From: Thermoleophilia bacterium
GTDB taxonomy: Bacteria > Actinomycetota > Thermoleophilia > Gaiellales > Gaiellaceae
DNA: 41,788 nucleotides
Assembly: GCA_025928515.1 (NCBI GenBank)
Contig: JAICJI010000018.1
Location: forward strand, 1 to 41,788
Direction: 5' to 3'
Position numbers and translations under genes: made by a program. This document shows, one piece after another, positions 15,983 through 22,763 of this stretch. Under the pieces are notes generated by a model that saw nothing but the letters and a program-made list of their open reading frames with translations, made no database searches and was not told where the DNA came from. The stretch's first letter is position 1. Every line of letters starts with the position of its first letter.

Positions 15983-17899
15983 ATGAGGGGTCCGGCTGGG
16001 AGATTGGCGAAGGTTTTCGCGCTCGTCCTGCTGCTGGCACTCGCCGCTACAGCGTCGAGCGGCTCGGCGTCGAGCCCGGGGCGGGGCCGAATCTCGGGGG
16101 TCGTGCCTCATCAAAGCTCGCTGGTTTCGGGGCCGCACGCACTCTCCAGGGGTCTCGGCCTTCTCTCGCCGAGCATCCTCACATTCGACGCGAGCTACGA
16201 AACCGTCCTCAATCAGTACTTCACGGACGTGGCCGCGAGCAGCGGAGGGAGCGACAACGTCTACTCCGCCGCGACGCAGTACTACGACAACCCGGGTTCC
16301 GGCCACGTCCAGTACCAGTCGACATTCGGGGGGTCGTACGTATCGAAGGACCCGCTTCCGGCCAACGGCTGCGATGACGGGGTCGATACGTACTGCCTCA
16401 CCGATCAGCAGCTCGAGAACGAGATCCAGGCCGCGCTGGCTGCCAAGGGCTGGCACGGAGGTCTCGACCACCTGTTCTTCCTCATGACGCCCAACGGGGT
16501 CGGGTCATGCTTCGACGACATCACCGGTCAATGCACGACAAACCGTTTTTGCGCGTACCACAGCTACTTCGTCGACTCGACCAGCGCGAACGTGCTCTAC
16601 GCGAACGAGCCATATATGGGACCAACCGGAGATTGCGCCGACAACGCCCAGGGCTTTCCGAACGACGTGGATTCGGACACGACGATCAACACAATCAGTC
16701 ACGAGCACAACGAGGCGATCACCGATCCCTTGACCGATCCCTCCAACTACGCGTGGATCAGTGACGTCGGAGACGAGAACGGCGACCTCTGTGCCTACGG
16801 CTTCGGGACGCAGACCGCGCCTGGAGCTCAGGCCTACAACCAGACGATCAACGGTCACCATTACGACTTGCAGCAGGAGTACAGCAACGCGGACGGCGGT
16901 TGCGTGCAGAAGTACCCGGGAGGGAATCCCACGATGCCCACGACGCACCCCCAGGACGACGGGCCCCTCGTCTACAACGGTGGGCCGGTCATGCACACGA
17001 ACGCGACGTACGCGATCTACTGGCTGCCGACGTCGGGCAACACGAGCCTTCCGGTCGTGACCGGGACGGCGGCGGTGAACAAGACACTCACGACGTCGGC
17101 GGGGTCGTGGAACGCGGGTGCGACGAGTTTCTCCTATCAGTGGCAGCGTTGCTCCTCCAGCGGGACGAGCTGCAGCAACATCCCTGGTGCGACGACGACC
17201 ACGTACAGGCTGGCAACCGCGGACGCGACCCACACCGTTCGCTCGACGGTCCGCGCCACGAACGTGAACGGACAGTCCCCGGCCGCAGCATCGGTGACCA
17301 CGTCGATCGTCGTGCCGGTGCCCGCTGCAACTGCCTCTCCGGTCGTCTCGGGCGTAGCGGCAGTGGGAAAGCCGCTGTCCTCCAGCAGCGGGGCCTGGAA
17401 CACGCCTGTGAGCTACGCCTACGCATGGTTCCGCTGCGGGGCGAGCGGCACCGGGTGCGCGGCGATCTCGGCAGCGAGGTCAGCCGCATATGTCGTCACT
17501 CACGCGGACGCCGGCCACACGCTCGCGGCTCGCGTCTTGGGCACGAACGCCGCCGGCACCGCCGCGGCAGTCTCCAGCTTCACGAGCGTGGTCGTCGACG
17601 TCCCGGCCGCCACAACGGCGCCGCGCATCTCGGGGCGGGCGCGAGTCGGAAAGAAGCTGTCAGGCAGCACCGGCTCCTGGACGTACTCCCCCACCGCCTA
17701 TCGCTACCAGTGGCTGCGCTGCAACGCTCATGGCCGAAGCTGCTCGACCATCCACCATGCGACGCACTCGACGTACAAGCTCACTCGACACGACGCGGGG
17801 CACCGGCTTCGCCTCAGGGTGACTGCCTCCAACGCCGCCGGACGGAGAGTCGTGACTACGGCCCCGAGCGCGCGCGTACCGGCCGCCAAGAAACGCTAG
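15983..17899 (+). CDS. Secreted EXORDIUM/phosphate-induced-like protein with three Ig-like repeats
   Basis: A 638-residue exported protein. A signal peptide spans about residues 1-29 (LAKVFALVLLLALAATASSG). Residues about 65-310 match the phosphate-induced protein 1 (EXORDIUM-like) family as seen in Thermoleophilia: FDASYETVLNQYFTDVAASS, SHEHNEAITDP with an H-E-x-x-E metalloprotease-like core, and GDLCAYGFG. An orphan segment, GGPVMHTNATYAIYWLP, normally expected before this domain, lies after it (about residues 333-350). Three repeats of about 90 residues follow, each with paired Cys (R-C ... C) and D-A-G/T-H-T/R hallmarks, sharing the fold of the 6458-7255 protein. The tail is basic (VPAAKKR). 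It probably acts at the cell surface; catalysis is unproven. Confidence 0.85.
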   Translation: MRGPAGRLAKVFALVLLLALAATASSGSASSPGRGRISGVVPHQSSLVSGPHALSRGLGLLSPSILTFDASYETVLNQYFTDVAASSGGSDNVYSAATQYYDNPGSGHVQYQSTFGGSYVSKDPLPANGCDDGVDTYCLTDQQLENEIQAALAAKGWHGGLDHLFFLMTPNGVGSCFDDITGQCTTNRFCAYHSYFVDSTSANVLYANEPYMGPTGDCADNAQGFPNDVDSDTTINTISHEHNEAITDPLTDPSNYAWISDVGDENGDLCAYGFGTQTAPGAQAYNQTINGHHYDLQQEYSNADGGCVQKYPGGNPTMPTTHPQDDGPLVYNGGPVMHTNATYAIYWLPTSGNTSLPVVTGTAAVNKTLTTSAGSWNAGATSFSYQWQRCSSSGTSCSNIPGATTTTYRLATADATHTVRSTVRATNVNGQSPAAASVTTSIVVPVPAATASPVVSGVAAVGKPLSSSSGAWNTPVSYAYAWFRCGASGTGCAAISAARSAAYVVTHADAGHTLAARVLGTNAAGTAAAVSSFTSVVVDVPAATTAPRISGRARVGKKLSGSTGSWTYSPTAYRYQWLRCNAHGRSCSTIHHATHSTYKLTRHDAGHRLRLRVTASNAAGRRVVTTAPSARVPAAKKR

Positions 17900-17906
17900 G
17901 TCGAGA

Positions 17907-17922
17907 GACGCGGCTACGCGTC
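17907..17922. terminator. Possible short hairpin between convergent genes
   Basis: GACGCG (17907-17912) pairs with CGCGTC (17917-17922) around a 4-nt loop that contains the IMPase stop codon. It lies in the 14-bp gap between the convergent secreted-protein and IMPase genes. There is no T tract and the stem is only six pairs, so the assignment is weak. Confidence 0.35.
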
Positions 17923-18711
17923 CAGCAGCAACGCCGCAGCTATCGCGCTGCAAACGGCCGCAGACCCTGCCGCGACGACGCGCGAGCGCTGCTCGAGATC
18001 GAGCGGTGCAGCGCCGAACGGCTCCTCGACGTCGAACAGGTCGAGTGCGAGACCGACCTCGGTGCAGAGGAGCTGGGCCGCAGCGATGTCGACCGAGCGC
18101 GCGGGCTTGAGCGAGCAGACTGCATCGACGCGGCCCGCCGCGAGATGGCAGAGCGAGAGGGCGAGCGAGCCCATGATCCGCAGCCGGTGGGCGAGGTCGG
18201 CGACCTTCGGCGCATCCCGGGCGACGAGCGAGGTGCGCGTCGCCTCAAAGGAGAGGATCTCGACCTCGTCCTTCGGCTTCACGGCGCCGAGCGGCACTCC
18301 GCTGAGCCACGCGCCCTCCCCCCGCCGGGCCGTCCACTCCTCACGGGTGCCGAAGTCGTGGACGAAGGCGAACACGACGTCGTTCATCGTCTCCCCCTCG
18401 GCGACCGCGATCGAGAGCGAGAAGAACGGAATGCCGCGCTTGGCGTTGAGCGAGCCATCGATCGGGTCGACGACGACGAGCGGGAGCCCCGAGCCGCAGA
18501 CCCTGCCGACCTCCTCCGACACGACGGAGCCCGCAGCGGCCTCGATCCGCGCGAGGATCGCCTCCTCCGCTGCCTGGTCGATCGCGGTCGTCTCGTCGCC
18601 GCCTTCGCCGGAGCCGACGACCGGCTCGCGCTCGGCTCGCGTCGGCATGCGCTCGAGCACCGCGTCGACGTCCGCGACGGCCGCCCGGCAGAGCTCCAGC
18701 CAGTCAGTCAA
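17914..18711 (-). CDS. Inositol monophosphatase family protein
   Basis: A 265-residue Mg-dependent phosphatase of the IMPase/FBPase/SuhB fold. The metal motifs are SVVSEEVG near residues 62-69 and VVVDPIDGSLNAKRG near 79-93. The C-terminal metal site reads KPARSVDIAAAQLL, where a conserved Asp is kept though the usual W-D-x-A-A-G is altered. An earlier Asp (TAIDQAAEEAI) is also present. The D-P-I-D-G-S-x-N-A-x-R-G form resembles IMPase/fructose-bisphosphatase-like enzymes. Its start overlaps the DUF1015 stop by eight bases, so the two are co-translated. Confidence 0.9.
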   Translation of the reverse strand: MTDWLELCRAAVADVDAVLERMPTRAEREPVVGSGEGGDETTAIDQAAEEAILARIEAAAGSVVSEEVGRVCGSGLPLVVVDPIDGSLNAKRGIPFFSLSIAVAEGETMNDVVFAFVHDFGTREEWTARRGEGAWLSGVPLGAVKPKDEVEILSFEATRTSLVARDAPKVADLAHRLRIMGSLALSLCHLAAGRVDAVCSLKPARSVDIAAAQLLCTEVGLALDLFDVEEPFGAAPLDLEQRSRVVAAGSAAVCSAIAAALLLDA

Positions 18712-19762
18712 GCGGGAGCATGAGGAGGCCGGACGTGAGCTTCGGATAGAAGAACGTGCTCTTCTGCGGCATCACGTCACCACGGCGCGCGACGGCCCAG
18801 ACGTCCTCGATGCGGGTGGGGCGAAGCAGAAACGCGGCCTCGGCCTCGCCACGGTCGACTGTTGCGACGGCCTCCTCGCGACGCGGCGTGTACGTAACCC
18901 CACCGGGTGCTGCCCGCTCGACCACCTCCGGATCGAGCCCGGTGCCGTCGAGCAGCTCGTAGCGGCTCGCGCGATAGAGCACCGGCCCGGGAAGCTCGTC
19001 GCCGGGCGGGTCGATCGCCGTGCCGGCGGCGGAGCCCGCGGCCTGGGCCACGCGATGCGTCGGGAAGATCGTCAGTCCCTCCTGGCCCGTCGGGACGATC
19101 ACGGCGAGCAGCCACGCGGAGGCCGCGGTGCCGTCCTCGTCTTGGAACGCGAGCGCGGTCTCGTAGCGATGGTGCCCGTCGGCGATCAGGAGCTGCGCGT
19201 CGGCGAGCTCGTCGACGAGCGCCGTGGAGAACTCCTCGTCGAGGCGCCAGAGACGCGACACCACGCCCCCCTCGTCCGCCGAGAGCTCGGGCTCGCCGAG
19301 GCCGTCGAGCTCGATCGTGCCGTCCCAGAGGAAGAAGAGCGGCTCGAGCTGGGTACGGGTCGCGCGGAGCAACCGCAGCCGTCCCTCCTTCGGGCCCGCG
19401 TGCGTGCGCTCGTGCGGCAGGACGACCCGGTTGTCGTACGGCTCGAGCCGAAGAGCGGCGACGAAGCCTTCTCGTTGCCGGGCGACGCCGTCGGGGCCGA
19501 CGTACTCCTGTGCGAGCCACCAACACGCCGGCTCGGGATCCCTGACGAGAGCCCCCTGCTCCTGCCACTCCGCGAGGTCCGCGGCCGCCTCCTCGTCGGA
19601 GTCGGGCAGCGTCAGGTGGACGACGTTGTACTCGGTTTGTCCGGCGAGCTCTTCTCGTTGCTCCGGCCCGATGACGTCGTACGGCGGCGCGACGAGCGAG
19701 TCGAGCCGGCCTGCGACAGTCGGGTCGTAGCGGAGCGCGCGGAACGGCCGTACGACTGCCAC
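18704..19762 (-). CDS. DUF1015 family protein
   Basis: A 352-residue DUF1015 protein (about the usual size or slightly short). It opens with the diagnostic MAVVRPFRALRYDPTVAG and SLVAPPYDVI. Later hallmarks are LLIADGHHRYETALAF near residue 190 and the C-terminal MPQKSTFFYPKLTSGLLM. The biochemical role of the family is not established; in many bacteria it neighbours serine metabolism genes. Here the partner is an IMPase, overlapping by eight bases. Its N-terminal 50 codons are overlapped in another frame by the end of the upstream minus-strand gene. Confidence 0.9.
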   Translation of the reverse strand: MAVVRPFRALRYDPTVAGRLDSLVAPPYDVIGPEQREELAGQTEYNVVHLTLPDSDEEAAADLAEWQEQGALVRDPEPACWWLAQEYVGPDGVARQREGFVAALRLEPYDNRVVLPHERTHAGPKEGRLRLLRATRTQLEPLFFLWDGTIELDGLGEPELSADEGGVVSRLWRLDEEFSTALVDELADAQLLIADGHHRYETALAFQDEDGTAASAWLLAVIVPTGQEGLTIFPTHRVAQAAGSAAGTAIDPPGDELPGPVLYRASRYELLDGTGLDPEVVERAAPGGVTYTPRREEAVATVDRGEAEAAFLLRPTRIEDVWAVARRGDVMPQKSTFFYPKLTSGLLMLPLD

Positions 19763-20238
19763 GGCACTGACCGTACCAACCGCGCAGCCTCGTTACCGCC
19801 ACGCCTGCTCGTGCGTGCGACGGCAGGCGACCCCTGCGTCCACGCGCGGCGTCCGTGTCGCCAGAGCTCGGCTGCGAGCGCGGCCAGAACGCCGAGCCCC
19901 ACGACGAGGATGCGGCGCAGGATCCGGGCGCCCCAACGGAGGCGCAAGGTCACGTCCCGCTTCCGGTCGGGCATGAGCCGGCGCCGGCGATCGACGACGA
20001 GCACCTGCTCCGACGGGACGACGGCGATCACCGCGGACGTCGGAATCCGGTGGACCTGTCGCCGACTCGTCCGGACCTCGAGGAGCGAGGGGGCGTGAAG
20101 GCTCCCGTCGGCGAGGACCCGCTCGACCGTGCCGTGGCCTCCGCCTGCCAGCGAGAAACCGACACAGTTGGCGAGCCAGTAGCGGGTGACGGGGCTCGAC
20201 GCGTCGAACCGCCTGCTCTGGCGCAATGCAACCGCCAT
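19612..20238 (-). CDS. PRC-barrel-like protein with one membrane helix
   Basis: A 208-residue open frame. Residues about 20-85 resemble a PRC-barrel/regulatory beta fold (VTRYWLANCVGFSL, TVERVLADG, VHRIPTSAVIAVVPSEQVLVV). A membrane helix follows at about 109-124 (RILVVGLGVLAALAAEL). The last 50 residues, from about 159, run inside the DUF1015 gene on the same strand and are a low-complexity Ser/Thr/Arg tail. A lost stop or a frameshift near residues 150-160 is therefore likely, and the true protein probably ends near 19760. The ATG at 20238 is 45 bp from the divergent OB-HD gene. The function is unknown. Confidence 0.55.
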   Translation of the reverse strand: MAVALRQSRRFDASSPVTRYWLANCVGFSLAGGGHGTVERVLADGSLHAPSLLEVRTSRRQVHRIPTSAVIAVVPSEQVLVVDRRRRLMPDRKRDVTLRLRWGARILRRILVVGLGVLAALAAELWRHGRRAWTQGSPAVARTSRRGGNEAARLVRSVPWQSYGRSARSATTRLSQAGSTRSSRRRTTSSGRSNEKSSPDKPSTTSST

Positions 20239-20282
20239 CGAGGCACCGGTCCCCGATACCCGGCCATGCGAAACTCCGTCTC

Positions 20283-21086
20283 GTGACCACCATCGCGGAG
20301 CTAGAGGAAAACCGCACTATCGAGGGCGTCTACGCCGTCGCCCGCAAGGAGAAATTACGAACGCGTAACGGGTCGAGCTACCTCGCGCTCGAGCTCGTGG
20401 ACGCCAGTGGGCGGATCGGCGCGCGGGTGTGGAACGACGTCGACATGCTGGACGGGCGCTTCGAGGCAGGCGACGCGATCCGCGTGCTCGGCCGCGTCGA
20501 GCGGTTTCGCAACGAGCTCCAGGTCGAGGTGCGAACGCTCGAGCCCGCGGCCGATGTCGATCCGGCCGGGTTGACGCCGAGCCTGCGGCGGGACGCGGAC
20601 GAGCTCGAGGGCTTTCTCGAGTTCCTCGTCGGCGAGGTCCACGACGAAGCGCTCCACGCCGTCGTGACGCGCGCGCTCGCGGACGCTCCCTTGCGCACGT
20701 ACCCGGCGACTCCCGACGGCCACCACTCGTACGCCGGGGGCCTGCTCGAGCACACGGTCGGCGTCGCGACTCTCTGCCGCGATCTCGCTCAGGTCCACCC
20801 GCGCCTGCGCGCCGACCTGCTGCTCGCCGCCGCGCTCGTCCACGACGTCGGACGCACGCGCGAGCTCGGCCGGCCGCCTATCTTCGCGCCGACCGAGGAG
20901 GGGCGGCTGCTCGGTCACGTCCATCTCGGGCTCCGCAGCCTCGAGCAGCTGGGCGCTCCCGCCGAGTTGCTCCACGCGGTCGCCTGCCATCACGACGCCC
21001 GCGCCGCACGCACGGCAGAAGCGGCCGTCCTGTACCACGCGAACCAGCTCGACGCCGTCGCCGCCACACGGCCGGTGCCCGACTAG
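20283..21086 (+). CDS. OB-fold/HD-domain protein, YhaM-like 3'-5' exoribonuclease family
   Basis: A 267-residue protein. Residues about 1-90 form an OB-fold nucleic-acid-binding domain (GVYAVARKEKLRTRNGSSY, ARVWNDVDMLDGRFEAGD). Residues about 110-262 form an HD domain whose metal ligands are visible: HHSYAGGLLEHTVGVATLC (147-165), AAALVHDVGRTREL (182-195), GHVHLG and ACHHDA. This OB-HD pairing is that of YhaM/CvfA-type exoribonucleases and hydrolases. The GTG at 20283 is preferred because the family begins near T-x-I-A-E-L-E-E. No good ribosome site is visible, so the start is not certain. The EamA gene begins seven bases after its stop. Confidence 0.85.
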   Translation: MTTIAELEENRTIEGVYAVARKEKLRTRNGSSYLALELVDASGRIGARVWNDVDMLDGRFEAGDAIRVLGRVERFRNELQVEVRTLEPAADVDPAGLTPSLRRDADELEGFLEFLVGEVHDEALHAVVTRALADAPLRTYPATPDGHHSYAGGLLEHTVGVATLCRDLAQVHPRLRADLLLAAALVHDVGRTRELGRPPIFAPTEEGRLLGHVHLGLRSLEQLGAPAELLHAVACHHDARAARTAEAAVLYHANQLDAVAATRPVPD

Positions 21087-21093
21087 GCCCGGC

Positions 21094-21933
21094 TTGGGAT
21101 CCGCTCTCCTGGCGCTCGGCGCCAGCCTCACCTGGGGGCTCGGCGACTTCTTCGGCGGCATCAAGGCACGCGCCCTGCCGAGCCTGACCGTGATGGCGGC
21201 GTCGCAGCCGTTCGGGCTCGCGGCGCTCGGCATCGCCGTGGTTGCACGCGGGACCGGGATCCCCGGGGACGAGGTTGCCTGGTCGGCGCTCGCGGCCATC
21301 TTCGGCACAGTTGGGCTGTTGGCGTTCTATCGCGGCCTTGCGACCGGGGCGATGAGCGTCGTGGCGCCAATCGCCGCCGTGGCGGCGGGCGTACCGGTGA
21401 TCTGGGGCGTCGCGGTCTCGGGCGACCACATCAGCGGCCTCCAGGCGATCGGCTTCGCCGCCGCGGTGGGCGGCAGCGTCGCGGCATCGATCGAGCTGCA
21501 ACCGGAGCGCCGGCAGATCGCGGCCGGCGTGGGCTGGGCGGCGCTCGCGATGCTCGCCTTCGGCGGTTACTACGTCCCGATGCACGCCGCCTCGACGCAG
21601 GACTGGCTGTGGCCGGCCTTCCTCTTCCGCTGCACCTCCGTGACCATCGTCTTCACCCTCGCCCTCGCCCGCGGGCTCAGGCCGGGCGGCCTACGTGCCC
21701 ACTGGCCCGGGCTCGTCGCGATCGGATTCCTCGACACCGGCGGGAACGCCCTCTTCGCGGCCGCCGCGTCGACGCACGGCTTGCTCAGCGTCGTCTCGGT
21801 CCTCGCGTCGCTCTATCCGGTCGTAACGGTGCTGCTCGCGCGACTCGTGCTGGGGGAGCGGGTGCAGCGGACGCAGGACGCCGGAGTGCTCGTGGCTCTC
21901 GCCGGCGTCGTCCTGATCACAGCGGGAGGCTAG
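21094..21933 (+). CDS. EamA/DMT-type transporter
   Basis: A 279-residue membrane protein with ten predicted helices in two homologous EamA halves. Half 1 opens with LLALGASLTWGLGDFFGGIK and half 2 with LAFGGYYVPMHAAS. The end-of-half signature ASLYPVVTVLLARLVLGERV precedes the last helix. Members export metabolites or amino acids; the substrate here is unknown. The TTG start at 21094 lies eight bases after the OB-HD stop. The gene ends 17 bases inside the convergent arsC gene. Confidence 0.88.
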   Translation: MGSALLALGASLTWGLGDFFGGIKARALPSLTVMAASQPFGLAALGIAVVARGTGIPGDEVAWSALAAIFGTVGLLAFYRGLATGAMSVVAPIAAVAAGVPVIWGVAVSGDHISGLQAIGFAAAVGGSVAASIELQPERRQIAAGVGWAALAMLAFGGYYVPMHAASTQDWLWPAFLFRCTSVTIVFTLALARGLRPGGLRAHWPGLVAIGFLDTGGNALFAAAASTHGLLSVVSVLASLYPVVTVLLARLVLGERVQRTQDAGVLVALAGVVLITAGG

Positions 21934-22285
21934 CCACCCGGTTTTCGATCACGGCCCGGAACTCCCTGACCTCTTCGAGGCAGAGCCCGGCCGGATCGGG
22001 CAGATTCCAGTCGAGGTACTCCTTGCCCGGGAGGACGGGGCACGCGTCGCCGCAGCCCATCGTCACGACGAGATCCGCCCATTCGACGTCCTCGCGCTCG
22101 AGCGCCCTCGGCACACGACGCGAGACGTCGATCCCAACCTCCTCGAGCGCCTCGACTACCGCCTCGTGCAGCTCGGCCGCCGGCTGCGATCCCGCCGATC
22201 GCGCCTCACCGCCGCGCTGCTCGTACAGCGCCTGCGCAATCTGCGAGCGACCCGCGTTCTCGACGCAGACGAAGAGGGCTTTCAT
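21917..22285 (-). CDS. arsC: Arsenate reductase, LMW protein-tyrosine-phosphatase type
   Basis: A 122-residue arsenate reductase that reduces As(V) to As(III) with thiol chemistry. The phosphate/arsenate loop C-x5-R-S is CVENAGRSQIAQAL (Cys7, Arg13). A redox pair is visible in TMGCGDACPVLPG (Cys78, Cys82), and the general-acid loop is NLPDP (Asp97). This is the ArsC layout of the thioredoxin- or mycothiol-linked family; which donor it uses cannot be told. The ATG overlaps the arsR stop by three bases, so arsR-arsC is one coupled transcript. The longer frame upstream runs through arsR and is rejected. Confidence 0.9.
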   Translation of the reverse strand: MKALFVCVENAGRSQIAQALYEQRGGEARSAGSQPAAELHEAVVEALEEVGIDVSRRVPRALEREDVEWADLVVTMGCGDACPVLPGKEYLDWNLPDPAGLCLEEVREFRAVIENRVASLPL

Positions 22286-22599
22286 CCACCGAGCGTACGC
22301 CGCAGCTCGCGCACCGCGTCGGGCACGAGCCGGTAGTACGCCCACGTGCCGCGGCGGCTCGACTCGACGAGCCCCGCGTCGCGGAGCACCTTCAGGTGGT
22401 GCGAGATCGTGGGCTGAGAGAGGTCGAACGCCGCGTTGAGATCGCAGACGCAGCATTCCTCGGTGGAGGCGAGCCGGTTCACGATCGCCACCCGGGTCGG
22501 GTCGGCGAGCGCGCGGAAGCGTGCTGCGACGGTCTCGCTCGCATCCGAATCGAGCGGCTCCGTTGCCGGGCCGCAGCAGAGGACAGGCAGTGCCTTCAT
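22282..22599 (-). CDS. arsR: ArsR-family arsenic-responsive repressor
   Basis: A 105-residue winged-helix repressor. The DNA-binding region is LSQPTISHHLKVLRDAGLV (60-78), and the wing GTWAYYRLVPDAV. Cysteines lie in the classical metal site ECCVCDLN (Cys49, 50, 52) and in an N-terminal pair, LPVLCCGP (Cys8, Cys9). An N-terminal Cys pair plus a Cys near the recognition region recalls the As(III) site of Corynebacterium glutamicum ArsR (Cys15/16/55); this comparison is from memory. The ATG at 22599 lies within one arm of an inverted repeat, consistent with autorepression. It is divergent from the Cys-rich peptide gene. Confidence 0.9.
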   Translation of the reverse strand: MKALPVLCCGPATEPLDSDASETVAARFRALADPTRVAIVNRLASTEECCVCDLNAAFDLSQPTISHHLKVLRDAGLVESSRRGTWAYYRLVPDAVRELRRTLGG

Positions 22600-22639
22600 C
22601 GATTTCTGCCAATATAACGCATTGATGTCTATCGATGAA
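22595..22639. promoter_or_regulatory. Candidate ArsR operator and divergent promoter region
   Basis: A perfect 9-bp inverted repeat, TTCATCGAT (22595-22603) and ATCGATGAA (22631-22639), brackets the gap between arsR and the divergent Cys-rich peptide gene. A second near-palindrome, ATTGAT-gtct-ATCGAT, lies at 22621-22636. The interval is markedly AT-rich, with TATAAC at 22614-22619 as a possible -10 element. Binding of ArsR here would repress both directions. The left arm covers the arsR start codon. Confidence 0.55.
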
Positions 22640-22649
22640 AGGAGGCCCG

Positions 22650-22712
22650 ATGCGCAACGAGTGTTGCGAGGGCTGTTGCAGCACAGGCTGTTGCGGCACA
22701 GGCTGCTGCTGA
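22650..22712 (+). CDS. 20-residue Cys-rich micropeptide divergent from arsR
   Basis: A 20-codon gene encoding MRNECCEGCCSTGCCGTGCC, with eight cysteines in four adjacent pairs. It has a near-perfect ribosome site, AAAGGAGG (22638-22645), four bases before the ATG. It stops at TGA, and a 13-bp hairpin begins four bases later. The second half is a 15-nt tandem repeat (G-C-C-S/G-T). It shares its promoter region with arsR-arsC, so arsenic control is likely. It has no family I recognise. Soft-metal or As(III) binding, as in metallothioneins, is the simplest inference. A Cys-sensing leader peptide is less likely because no gene follows before the hairpin. The short length leaves some doubt that it is translated. 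Confidence 0.72.
   Translation: MRNECCEGCCSTGCCGTGCC
22671..22709 (+). repeat. 15-nt tandem repeat inside the Cys-rich peptide gene
   Basis: The unit GGCTGTTGCRGCACA occurs at 22671-22685 and 22686-22700, followed by a partial unit GGCTGCTGC at 22701-22709. It is in frame and encodes the pentapeptide G-C-C-(S/G)-T. In-frame repetition suggests the peptide could grow or shrink by unit copy number. Confidence 0.8.
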
Positions 22713-22716
22713 GGGG

Positions 22717-22758
22717 ATCCACCGGCCGGCGGGGCGTACGACCCACCGGCCGGTGGAT
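22717..22758. terminator. Strong hairpin terminator after the Cys-rich peptide gene
   Basis: ATCCACCGGCCGG (22717-22729) pairs perfectly with CCGGCCGGTGGAT (22746-22758) around a 16-nt loop. The stem starts four bases after the micropeptide stop. It ends six bases before the stop of the convergent secreted protein gene, so it probably ends transcripts from both sides. Confidence 0.8.
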
Positions 22759-22763
22759 GTTCG

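Noticed and set aside
22286-22699. Upstream extension of the arsC frame to 22699
   Set aside because: It would overlap all of arsR and the micropeptide; the family start MKALFVCVENAGRS is at 22285.
22650-22712. Micropeptide as a transcription-attenuation leader for a downstream gene
   Set aside because: No plus-strand gene follows before the convergent BNR-protein gene and the hairpin is directly after the stop, so there is nothing to attenuate. Not fully excluded as a trans-acting signal.
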